Assembly: GCA_021292105.1 (NCBI GenBank) | Contig: CM037869.1 | Coordinates: 36,831,835-36,895,834, forward strand | Direction of reading: 5' to 3' | Length of the DNA: 64,000 bases | Source of the DNA: Anadara kagoshimensis | Taxonomy: Eukaryota; Mollusca; Bivalvia; Arcoida; Arcidae | Shown: positions 55,308 through 64,000 of the stretch, piece by piece | How positions within the stretch are numbered: position 1 is the first letter of the stretch | Layout of the letters: every line of letters begins with the position of its first letter | Notes under the pieces: model-generated | The model's input: only the letters and a program-made list of their open reading frames with translations | Told to the model about the DNA's origin: nothing | Databases searched by the model: none | Translations under genes and position numbers: made by a program

Positions 55308-56484
55308 CTTTATATTAATCAAAAATAAGCAAACCCGTGTCATTACTACTACAGGAAAAACAAAATGATAAGTCTTAATTTTAACTTTAATATAAATGTG
55401 ATGTATAATTTCTAAGGGCAGAAGGATTGAAACATAAATCAAATCATTGTTAAGATCTATTTATATGTCATCCTATTGGCTTAGAAACCGATAAACATAT
55501 GCAATAAATAAATAAATATTAAATATTAAAACATGACACCGGGAAAAAATTAATAGCCAAATTGCTATTGACCGGAGATTTGATGTTAATTATTATAGTT
55601 AAGGACTTTTTAGTGGGTGTATATTTTCCGACGTTGACTGGAAAAATAAATATTGACTCGGGTGATATTATTCAACAAAAGATACAGTAAACTTAAAACA
55701 TTATTATATAACGTAAATATTACTAGATTTGTTTTAACTTTGCACAACACTGCCGTTTCAGAACAAGTATTATCTGGGGTTTTTTTGGTAGGAGAATCGT
55801 CTGTTAAACTGGCCACACCGGTAAGCGTTATCACAATCGTTGAACGTAGATTTTAATAAAGTTTGGAAAAGATTGTACATTTCAGATGATGTAATTTATG
55901 ATACTTACACTTTCAAAATTGTGTTTATGCCCCGTAATCCATAATAAATTGAAAGTTATTTCTTATATTTACGATATTTACCGTTCATATTCTTGCTTAG
56001 AATTTACAGAATATCAATTGTTTATTTTGAAAAAAATACTACTTTTTATTCATTTCCTCTGGTTTTGTGAGTGAAAGAACGGAGACATTCATCCTTTAAA
56101 AGCAATCGAGCTTGGCGAGATATTGACAAGGCAATCTAATTTGTGGTTTTTAATAAGTTTATGTAAAACTGAAAACCATTGATTTTAAATAATTTATTAA
56201 ATAAAACAAATTTAAGTTTTAGAGAGTATATTATGAAAAACACCCGACTTTTTATTTTATTTGTCTAAACGTATAGACTATAATGTGTGAAATTAAACAA
56301 GAGTAAACAGTAGGGTAAACATGTAACTTGTGTAATCTTAAACTCCAGATTCAATGTTTCTAGGTTTAATATTAGCGAGGACATTTCTTACCTTTTGAGG
56401 GGGTACCGGTAAGGTAGGAATCTCCAAACCCCTCGGAAGAAGATGATTATATATTAATATACCCTACAATAAATGTTCTAAATT

Positions 56485-56640
56485 GCAAACGTGGTGAGTG
56501 CAGCTAGCTAAACAGGAGGTGCTTAGCTTCCGCGGCAACCGGCCACACTTCCCTGGTGCAAAATATTTTCTTTGCTTCTGGATTTTTATTCGGACATGGA
56601 TTAGTATGTTCGTTTTTATGATTACATAGCATCTAAAAGT
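56485..56640 (+). mobile_element. RT-element 3' fragment (partner of 12640-12790)
   Basis: 'gtgcagctagctaaacagga', 'ggtgcttagcttccg', 'cacttccctggtgc' in the family order. Confidence 0.75.
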
Positions 56641-56870
56641 TGTTCTTTAAATGAAATATAAATTTGTTTTCCCCATGAAAAAAGTTCTCTTACTTAAACA
56701 TATCGAGTGATTCATTTCAACGTTTAATCGTGCAAAGAATTTGTTTTTACTCGTGTTGTTTTGTTCGATTTTCAAACAAATGAGTATGATGCGCTTAGGA
56801 TAATGAACAGAGTGTTGTTATTTAAAAGAACATTGCAAAATTTAACTTCATTTGTTTTTTTCCTTTTCAG

Positions 56871-58247
56871 ATGTTTCCTGTACTATTTACCATTTCCCTT
56901 CTAGTAGCGAGCTCGTATGCCCAGTGTCCATCAGTTTGCCAGTGCGCAAACAGGGAAATAAACTGCAATGGTCTTGGGCTGACCAGTGTTCCATCAACTT
57001 TACAACTATATAATTTTGATAAGCTGGATTTAAATAATAACCAGCTTACAGTCATTGGACAAGATGCTTTTGCACCGTTTGGTGTTAAAGAAATTTTACT
57101 CAGCAACAACTTTTTAACTCATATCGACGACAATGCCTTTAGAGGACTAGAAGACAAAATTGAAAAGCTTGATATTAGCAATAATCAGCTAACATCGTTA
57201 CCACTTGCGCTTAGCCACTTAAATACAATATATTTCCTAGATGTTAGCGGCAATCCTATTCCAGACAGGGGTTTTACTGATCTAATCATGAGGGCGATTG
57301 GCAATACGCTAACAAAATTTGTCTTTGGACATCAACATGTTCTTACAAGATGGCCTACAAGTACAAGCCATTTTCCACGTTTGACTGACTTAGAATTAAA
57401 TGGAGCGGTCATCAATTACCTTCCACAAAATTCCTTTCATTCTTTTGAAAGCACGCTTACAAACTTGACAATAAAAAACACCCAAATGGCGACCGTACCG
57501 CTCGGTTTATCTCGCCTTCCAAGACTGGTTGAATTCCATTTTGATCACAACCACGAATCTGGCGATTATGGTATCATAGAACAATCATTTGTCGGACTTT
57601 CAAAGCTTCGTACATTGAGCCTTCGAGATAACAATTTAAACAGATTCCCATTCGTACTTAAACCTTTGGTCGAGTTGAACGATCTGAGTTTGGATGATAA
57701 TAGACTTCTCGTTATCAGCGACGAAGCTGTCAAGTTTATTAACAACAGCAAAATACATAATCTGAGACTTGTCAACTGTTCCCTGGACAGAATTCCCGGA
57801 GCTATAACCGGACGGAACGGAAACCTTCAACATCTACAATTACTCGATTTCTCTAAAAATAACATCAAAAGTCTCGACAGGAGTGACCTGCAGAATCTTC
57901 ACAGCCTCCAAACTCTGTCTCTTGCTGGAAATAAAGAACTTCAATACGTATCTGACAGCGCGTTATCAAACCTGCCAAACCTTGAAAGGATCGATCTCTC
58001 GGACACACATCTTCAAACCGTACCGGATGCGCTTAAAAACATTCCAAGATTGAATTACCTTAACCTTCAAAACGACGACATTGAATGCACTTGTGATCTT
58101 GTAGATTTTAAAATTCGAGTCGATTCGACACCATTAGGAAATGGTGAGATACTCGGGAACTGTGCTACAATTTTTTCAAACATTCGAAATTATATCGATA
58201 GATTTGTTGTCAATTGTCCAGAGTATATAAGGAAACATGGCCGTTAA
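56871..58247 (+). CDS. LRR-B': secreted leucine-rich-repeat protein, intact
   Basis: 458 codons in this exon (459 residues with the exon 1 Met). Signal peptide MFPVLFTISLLVASSYAQC; LRRNT CPSVCQCANREINC; about 14 LRRs in an alternating 23/26-residue rhythm. The family core HSFESTLTNLTIKNTQ and LVEFHFDHN falls near the middle. LRRCT: IECTCDLVDF ... GNCATIF ... VVNCP, then a short basic end (YIRKHGR). Sequons include FINNSK and LVNCSL. It is the only A/B-type copy whose A-tract before the LRRCT has four bases (58069-58072), keeping the frame open. It is the best reference for judging the lesions in A, A' and B. Probable extracellular binding protein; ligand unknown. Confidence 0.94.
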   Translation: MFPVLFTISLLVASSYAQCPSVCQCANREINCNGLGLTSVPSTLQLYNFDKLDLNNNQLTVIGQDAFAPFGVKEILLSNNFLTHIDDNAFRGLEDKIEKLDISNNQLTSLPLALSHLNTIYFLDVSGNPIPDRGFTDLIMRAIGNTLTKFVFGHQHVLTRWPTSTSHFPRLTDLELNGAVINYLPQNSFHSFESTLTNLTIKNTQMATVPLGLSRLPRLVEFHFDHNHESGDYGIIEQSFVGLSKLRTLSLRDNNLNRFPFVLKPLVELNDLSLDDNRLLVISDEAVKFINNSKIHNLRLVNCSLDRIPGAITGRNGNLQHLQLLDFSKNNIKSLDRSDLQNLHSLQTLSLAGNKELQYVSDSALSNLPNLERIDLSDTHLQTVPDALKNIPRLNYLNLQNDDIECTCDLVDFKIRVDSTPLGNGEILGNCATIFSNIRNYIDRFVVNCPEYIRKHGR

Positions 58248-58415
58248 TTGCTACTTTTAATCAATGTTTTCCAATTATTACAATTGCAGACAGTGACTTA
58301 AGTCATTGAAAAAAATTTACTATATCAAGAAAAGATCTTTTAATTTTTCATAATTCATTGTTGTAAGACGTCAATTTATTTGATTGTACATTTTGCATTA
58401 GCCATTTACTATGTC

Positions 58416-58421
58416 AATAAA
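58416..58421 (+). terminator. Poly(A) signal of LRR-B'
   Basis: AATAAA about 170 bases after the stop, with another AATAAA near 58442. Confidence 0.6.
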
Positions 58422-58559
58422 AATGCGTCTGATTTTTATTCCAATAAATGTAAATTAAACTTATTTGTGTTTTATTAATCAATGGCAAGTGTTGCAGTGA
58501 CAAAAGTACTAAAACCAATACGTCTACACAAGGTCAATAATGTAAAGCATTATAGATTT

Positions 58560-58695
58560 TTTTGGTGAGGCGCATTCACGGTGTATTTTCAGATGGTTGA
58601 GTTAATTAATGGTGTTAACGTCCCTGTCAAGATAATTTCACTTAGGTCGAGAGGTCGCTATAGTCGAAGGTGTAGAAATACTTTGCTAAATGGTC
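58560..58695 (-). mobile_element. Antisense SINE with internal deletion (partner of 14700-14945)
   Basis: 'aacgtccctgtcaagataat', 'ttcacttaggtcgagaggtc' then 'gaaggtgtagaaata' directly joins 'ctttgctaaatggtcc', skipping about 140 bp present in copy 1. Confidence 0.65.
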
Positions 58696-58699
58696 CATT

Positions 58700-59100
58700 C
58701 ACTCTACGGTTTGACCTCCAACTAATCGCAACAGAATTGTTTTACTGATATGTTTTTGTATACATAAAATGTTTATGGTAAAATTCTAAAAAAATTCTAA
58801 TAGTGGAAAGCAGTTTTTAGGAATTTTAATTTCTTATTTGGGTATGCTATTGAAAAGGAGGATAACTCTTGTAAAACAGGTGGGATTTTTGTCCAATTAT
58901 ATTGCGGTCGATATAAGGCTCAAAGTTATCTCCTTTTTCTATAGAAAATCTTTTCAATTTGACAATTATTTGGAAAAAAAGCAAATTTCCCCTGTATTAA
59001 AATTGTTTGAATTTTTATGCTGAATAATACCTTTCCCGAAAACAATCGCATAAAAATATTTTCTGTTGCAATTACTTTGAGGTTTGACTCTATTTATCGA
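58700..59100. other. Intergenic, AT-rich, nothing recognised
   Basis: Partner of 14946-15379. Confidence 0.5.
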
Positions 59101-59885
59101 AAGTAGCAATAAGTTCGCCAGTTAGTGGAAGTGGCCTCCCACCTCCAAGTTAAAATCTAGTGTAAGAAAAGTTTCCTTACCGAAGATTTAACGATGATTT
59201 ATACTAGGAAATAGCAATAATAACTTCTCAAATTAGAAGAGGTCACCTTTCGCGGCCTGAGCTCGAACTCCACTCGGGAACAGCATAGTTTGAGAAAATT
59301 AGCCAGTTTGCTAGCCGAAGAATCATTAACTGTTCTTTAAGCAATGTTTATAATAGAAAATAGCAATTAGTAGTTTTATAGTTAGAAGAAGTAGCCTCTC
59401 ACATCCAAGTTCGAATCCCACTCTGACACAGCGAGAAAATGTGTCAGTTCTCTTGTCGGAGATCAGTGAATTAGTTGTTTTAAACTATGTATTGACAATT
59501 TCAAATAAAAACGGGTCCATGAAGAAGCAAATTTTAAAAACAAACAGTACAGAGCAATACTAGGACCACTAATAATTAAAATAATGACTACTAAGACCAG
59601 TCTCTGATTTCAATGGTGTTCAGGTGGATGGTCCTGAATTCAATGAGAAATTTTGATTGTTACCCAGTCGTATTCAGGCGAACGGCCTTTGAAATCAATG
59701 ACAAAATGGTTCCCAGCGGTATCTAAATAAACGGTCTCTTAATTCAATGACAAAATAGTGCCCAGTGGTATCCAAACCAACGGTCTCTGATTTCAATAAC
59801 AAAATTGCACCAAGCGGTATACATTCTCTTATTTTAGTGAAAAAATTGTACCCAGCCGTATACAGACGGACGATCTCATTAGATC
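59100..59885 (+). repeat. tRNA-like tandem units (59100-59520) and ~50-bp minisatellite (59595-59885)
   Basis: Partners of 15380-15780 and 15860-16145. The third tRNA-like unit keeps 'ccaagttcgaatcccactc'. The minisatellite keeps 'cggtctctgatttcaataac'. Confidence 0.65.
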
Positions 59886-59929
59886 AGCATAATAAGCCCC
59901 AGTAATAGAGACTCTAACAGGTTTATAAT

Positions 59930-60567
59930 TGATTAAAAGAACATCCCAAAACACAGTGGTCATGACTTTGCCAGCTGATGGTTGGGTTTTGGATTTCTTT
60001 GGTGGGAGTGAGCCAGGGTGCTTTCATTGCATGGACTCTTTTTTTGGTTACTGGGTCCCAATGGTGAGTTCATGTTTCATCGCCAGTTACTAAATGTAAA
60101 TGGAAGCTCTCCGGGTTATCAATATAAATGCCAAGAAGCTTCCGACTTTGATGGTGTCTTTGGAAGCGATTCTGCACATTAAAGTTTCTGGGGACCCATC
60201 TTGAGGATACTTTTGACATCCCAAGATGCTCGTTGATAACCGTGTATACACTTCGATGTGAAATGTCACACTCCCTAACTATGTCATCAATCCTAATTCG
60301 ACGATCATTCATGATGAGGGTCTCCACAGACGTGACAATTTCCTTTGTGATGGCATCAGCTGGTCGACCTGACCGTGGGTCATCTATCGGTGAGATGCGC
60401 CCACGTTTAAATTCAGCTGACCTTTTTGCCACTGTGGAATAGGCAGGACCACTGTCACCGTACACCTCGGTCATTCGCCGGTGAATTTCTTTGGAATTTG
60501 ATCCCTATTATAATACTGTGAGGAACTTTATTACTGCCCTACACTCAACATTTTGATTTTCCATCAT
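59930..60567 (-). pseudogene. Dead mariner transposase, 5' half (partner of 16150-16834)
   Basis: Same N-terminal region (SAEFKRGR, DDPRSGRP, first catalytic Asp in VTGDET). Here the Trp after GDET is a TGA stop at about 60070-60072. The poly-T run is only 7 bases (about 60039-60045) and the following residues read VTKKRVHAMKAPWL in frame. Stops also occur between the first ATG (about 60564) and MTEVYG. Not active. Confidence 0.88.
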
Positions 60568-60569
60568 TC

Positions 60570-61225
60570 CTTGATGGTCACCAACTTTGAATGCTTTTGT
60601 GAATTACACAAATATGTTGTGACAAATAAACTTTATATGTTTAAAATGGCGGAATGTCGTGTTGTCTAAATAAGTAAAGAAAATGTGTGTTGCGCTTGGC
60701 TGAATACGCTGTTCTGTGAACTTTCTGACTTCCCTTCGTAGTAGGGGAAAAGTATTCAGGCCAAAATGTACCTCTGTAGACCTTTAGACTGTTATCCCTG
60801 TCATTTAACATTATTTGTCGGGGTACGTTTTGTGCTCAGAATAGTGCATCTAGTATCTAAGTTTGACATAAGTGCGGTGTTTCAAAGATGTCAACATACA
60901 CCACCGGGTTAAATTGCAAAGAAAAACACAAGAATTGAGTGCTAAAATTAGGTAACTAGTTGGCCCCCTCCCCCAATAGTTTTAAAGGTTTTAAATGCCA
61001 GTGACATTTACCTTTTGCTCTTTATTCATGTTATTTAATTCTTTGTATAAAACCAGCTGATCATAAAGGCCACTTTTCCTGGTTCCCTGGGTGGCTATTT
61101 TACACAGGTTTGACTATTGTCCTAAAATATTTGTTAATAATGAAATCCAATTCAATTACTCTCTCGTTTAGTTTAGAAAGCATAATTAACAAATACCGTT
61201 GAATGTATTTTATTATTAATGACGC
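60570..61225. other. Intergenic, partner of 16840-17480
   Basis: No gene. Contains the TCAAACCTGT MITE end near 61085-61125. Confidence 0.45.
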
Positions 61226-61229
61226 TTTG

Positions 61230-62020
61230 TCTTCGGCCGCGGTGGCCTTGTGCTCAAAATTTTGGCATTCAAACTTAAGTCGTCTCATTGCTGTGCGTTA
61301 GATATCAGTCAACTGCAAGTGACGTAAAAAAAACATTCAGTCAACCAATCATCTCATTACCTTGGGTCGCCGTGACATAGTGGTTTACACATTAGCCTTC
61401 AGACCAAATACGTTGAACATTCAAACAAACAAATTCTTTATCATGAGCAGCGGAGTGGTAAAGACGTTGTCGGCCAAGCACAATACAGCTCATTGCTGTT
61501 GGTTCTACCCCGGACGACCGCATGTGACATAAAACATCATTTAGCCAACCATCTATCTAGTGGTAAAGACGTAAAGCCGCTGATACCAAGGTATCTTAAC
61601 GCCGTATATTCGATCCCGGTCGAGATCGATTGCAAGTGACACGAAACATAAGCAAACAACCATTTTATTAATCTTGGGCTGTAATGGTCTAGTGTAAAGA
61701 TGTAAAGCCTTCAAACACAACGCGACTCGACGCTAGGGGTTTGAACTCGGTCATCGACAAAAAACAACATTTAACCAATCGGGTTTTTTATAGCTTAGTG
61801 GTTAAGACGTTAACAATATAACCCATGACATGTCAGCGCTGTGAAGCCGATCTCCAGTAGAGTAAAATAACATTTGACCAACCAATTTTTTTTATCTTGG
61901 GCCGTATTTACTAGTTGTTCAGACTTAAGTCTGAAAACTAAAAGCGTCTTACATTGTAAGTTCGATTCGAAATCAGGTGACATGAAATTAAACAGCATGC
62001 AACCAACCAACATTTAATCT
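61230..62020 (+). repeat. Tandem tRNA-derived SINE units (partner of 17490-18310)
   Basis: Same series of ~135-bp units with 'aacattcaaccaaccaa'-type tails; several B boxes differ from copy 1 by point changes. Confidence 0.68.
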
Positions 62021-62489
62021 TGAATCAAAACTTTATTGCGTATAGTATTTGACTTCCAACAAAACATTGTTAACTGTCTTATCTTATCTGATTTTAAGAA
62101 CGGTAAACTTCAACAGGAGTGACAAGGAACTACAGAGAAATTAACCCAAAATCAAAAGGATTCCAGCGAGGTATATATTTTCAAGCTTTTTTCTCACTTT
62201 CAAATAATTTTTAGAACTCTTTCATTATTTTTACATTCTGTTATATACAAAATGAAATACATATTTATGAACATGAGCAACTTCAGCTCAGAATTTTAAA
62301 AGTTATAACAAGGTACTTATTAAATTGATAATATCATATTATCCATGCGTTTTAACATTTGGTTCATGGTTGTACATATAGCTTTATATTTTGCATTTTT
62401 ATTTCAATAGTATATAACAATTTATGATGGAGCGCCTTATGTAAGATTGATTCAATCCAAACAAGCAACCCTCGAAATATAAAGTCATT
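62021..62489. other. Intergenic, AT-rich, nothing recognised
   Basis: Partner of 18320-18795. Confidence 0.5.
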
Positions 62490-62491
62490 AA

Positions 62492-62531
<40 letters not shown>

Positions 62532-62553
62532 GTTATTATTATTATTATTATTC
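62490..62553 (+). repeat. (TTA)n microsatellite
   Basis: About 21 repeats with one TTG; the reverse frame reads poly-Asn. Longer than in copy 1. Confidence 0.95.
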
Positions 62554-62719
62554 AATGTATTGGCTAGTCCATTGTTTGGTACAATATGTTCTTTGTAATA
62601 TTGAAATGTACGGATTGACAGCCACTGGTTTTAAAATACCTGGAATCACAAATGATCGTGTGATGTTTAACTTAGTAAAATAGATTTAAGTCCCATTTTT
62701 TTCATTTGGATTTCCACTA

Positions 62720-62805
62720 TGTCGGTACCAGCATTAGTACTACTGATGAGGATTTTTATTCCAAACGGTAGTCTAGTGCTGCAAAATTATAACAGGTTTT
62801 ATGGT
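62720..62805 (+). repeat. Dispersed 'repeat X' (partner of 18990-19075)
   Basis: 'gtactactgatgaggattt' and 'ccaaacggtagtctagtgct'. Confidence 0.6.
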
Positions 62806-62864
62806 AAATTCATCTATTTTCATAAACACTTCATAGTTCATAAACAACGCGTTATTTGGCCTAA

Positions 62865-63225
62865 TAAAAAACAAACATACTAATCCATGTCCGAATCACA
62901 ATCCAGAAACAATGTAAAAACTTTGGAACTGACAAGTTAGGTTAGACAAGTGAACTTCCACCAGGGTGCTCCGGAAGCCTAAGCACCTCCTGTTTAGCTA
63001 GCTACACCCGCCATGTGTGTAATCAAAATTGTGTGAAAGGACATGGGACGACAAATATATTCAGGGCAATCCTAACATCAAACTTATCAACAATACTGTG
63101 AAGACGGCCATAAAACTTTTGAGGGCCTTCATAAGCCGAGGCTTGCAATATCACTGAGTTAACCATTTATTTGCCAGCCGCCTGCTTCGTTGTACAACGG
63201 ATTTTACCTATCCCAAGGACATCAG
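62865..63225 (-). mobile_element. RT-element 3' fragment (partner of 19135-19500)
   Basis: Same truncation and the same missing 'gggaagtgaggcc' word as copy 1. Confidence 0.8.
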
Positions 63226-63381
63226 ATACGTAGGATGGCTCGGGTGATCCAATATGTAGAACTCACACCCCTCCAATAGATACCATATTTCCATTAAATT
63301 AAAGAAATTTGTGTTTTCTCCTTATTTATAGTTCTAGACCCAGTTGTTCAAGGCTTGATTAGTTTAATCAATGATTAATAA

Positions 63382-63959
63382 ATAGAGGATCTTAGACGAG
63401 TGGGGGTTTAATATGAAATTTATTAAACGAGTTTAATAATCAAGGCTCGTGGCATATTTAATTATTGAACATGTTTAATAAATTTCATATTAAACCCTCA
63501 CGAGTCTAAGATTCTATATATCACATAACTCAAAATACCGAGGCATAATGACATGTACATATTATTTGATGCCATATAGAAACAGACGATTTCTATCTAG
63601 GTCAGACAAATCACCTCCAAATTAACTGCGCAAGTAAGAATATAGTTCTATTTGGTTATAGTAAAATTAAATTAATCACCTAGAAAAAAGACATAATCAG
63701 TATGTAATTTTAAATCATAATATTTTTCCGAATGCATAAAAATTATTTTTAAAAGAATCGGAAAGTCTTCAAAAGTCTAAAAATAAACAACAGACTGACA
63801 TAGTTTTCATATGACCTCATTAGGCACGACCACTACGTAAATCAGAAGCGTGATAACTGATTACGTCACAATCAAGTGATATTACATAGGTACCTGTGTA
63901 ATACGAAAAATATTACACCGTTTTATTACATCAATAAACAGGAGGGTTATGTGATATAA
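63382..63959. mobile_element. Copy-2-specific insertion with a foldback arm pair
   Basis: Copy 1 has no counterpart at 19655-19685. The 8-base word ATTAATAA flanks it (63374-63381 and about 63960-63967), a possible target duplication. Inside, arms of about 52 bases at 63389-63440 and 63461-63512 are inverse with a few mismatches. A further inverted pair, 'tatatcacataac' (63517-63529) and 'gttatgtgatata' (63946-63958), spans the rest. No coding frame. Confidence 0.7.
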
Positions 63960-64000
63960 ATTAATAACATCAATAAAAATCTAGACATCAGTATGCAACT

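Larger units (their letters stand above)
54144..56870 (+). other. Intron 1 of LRR-B'
   Basis: 2727 bp. Holds the ~120-bp minisatellite, an AAT run (55277-55305) and one sense RT-element fragment (56485-56640). Lacks the copy 1 insertions at 9738-10045 and 11640-11945, and a ~100-bp piece corresponding to about 12300-12440. Confidence 0.72.
45425..64000 (+). repeat. Segmental duplication, copy 2 (contains LRR-A' and LRR-B')
   Basis: Second copy of the block at 1-19709. The match starts at the edge of copy 1 and is still continuing at base 64000, which pairs with about 19709. Copy 2 lacks about 490 bp (2960-3446 of copy 1), a retroelement fragment (11640-11945) and about 300 bp (9738-10045). 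It carries an extra insertion at about 63382-63959. It may be a true tandem copy or the alternative haplotype. Confidence 0.95.

Noticed and set aside
4714..58247. Variable lymphocyte receptor genes with gene-segment cassettes
   Set aside because: The LRR arrays are complete in the genome, with no surrounding donor LRR cassettes and no GPI-stalk sequence.
62364..62555. Poly-Asn protein
   Set aside because: Translation of the (TTA)n microsatellite on the minus strand.

Overview
This is an AT-rich animal genome window, most probably from a bivalve mollusc. The evidence is intron-containing genes with GT..AG boundaries and TATA boxes, a very high density of short interspersed repeats of the kinds that fill bivalve genomes (tRNA-derived SINEs, MITEs, 5'-truncated pieces of one reverse-transcriptase element), long microsatellites, and no bacterial-style operons. 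The species cannot be named from sequence alone.

The only convincing host genes are seven copies of one family of secreted leucine-rich-repeat (LRR) proteins. Each has a signal peptide, an LRRNT cysteine cap, about 13-14 LRRs and a short LRRCT cysteine cap, with no transmembrane segment. In order they are LRR-A (-, 4.7-7.6 kb), LRR-B (+, 9.4-14.6 kb), LRR-C (+, 20.6-22.0 kb), LRR-D (-, 29.6-31.0 kb), LRR-E (+, 39.3-41.8 kb), LRR-A' (-, 49.4-52.3 kb) and LRR-B' (+, 54.0-58.4 kb). A and B are divergent (head to head), as are A' and B'. B', C, D and E have intact reading frames; A, A' and B carry single-base losses. In A and B the first coding exon holds only the ATG; in E it holds five codons. 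Almost everything else in each protein is in one long exon.

Bases 1-19709 and 45425-64000 are two copies, in the same orientation, of one block at least 19.7 kb long carrying the A/B pair, its introns and all intergenic repeats. They differ by scattered substitutions, small indels and several clean insertions or deletions. Homology still continues at the right edge of the window, so the full unit is not seen. This is either a real tandem duplication or two haplotypes of a very heterozygous genome placed end to end.

Between the copies (19.7-45.4 kb) lie LRR-C, a cluster of small inverted-repeat elements (22.1-22.9 kb), an array of 17 tRNA-like 86-bp units (24.1-25.5 kb), more MITEs and SINEs, LRR-D, a 4.58-kb TTAA-flanked piggyBac-like element without a transposase (32.4-36.9 kb), LRR-E, and a decayed reverse-transcriptase element (43.7-44.4 kb). 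That element's 3' end is the source of most of the dispersed repeats in the window.

If these proteins work together, the likely setting is extracellular recognition or binding (haemolymph, mucus or matrix). That is inference from architecture; nothing in the sequence gives a ligand.
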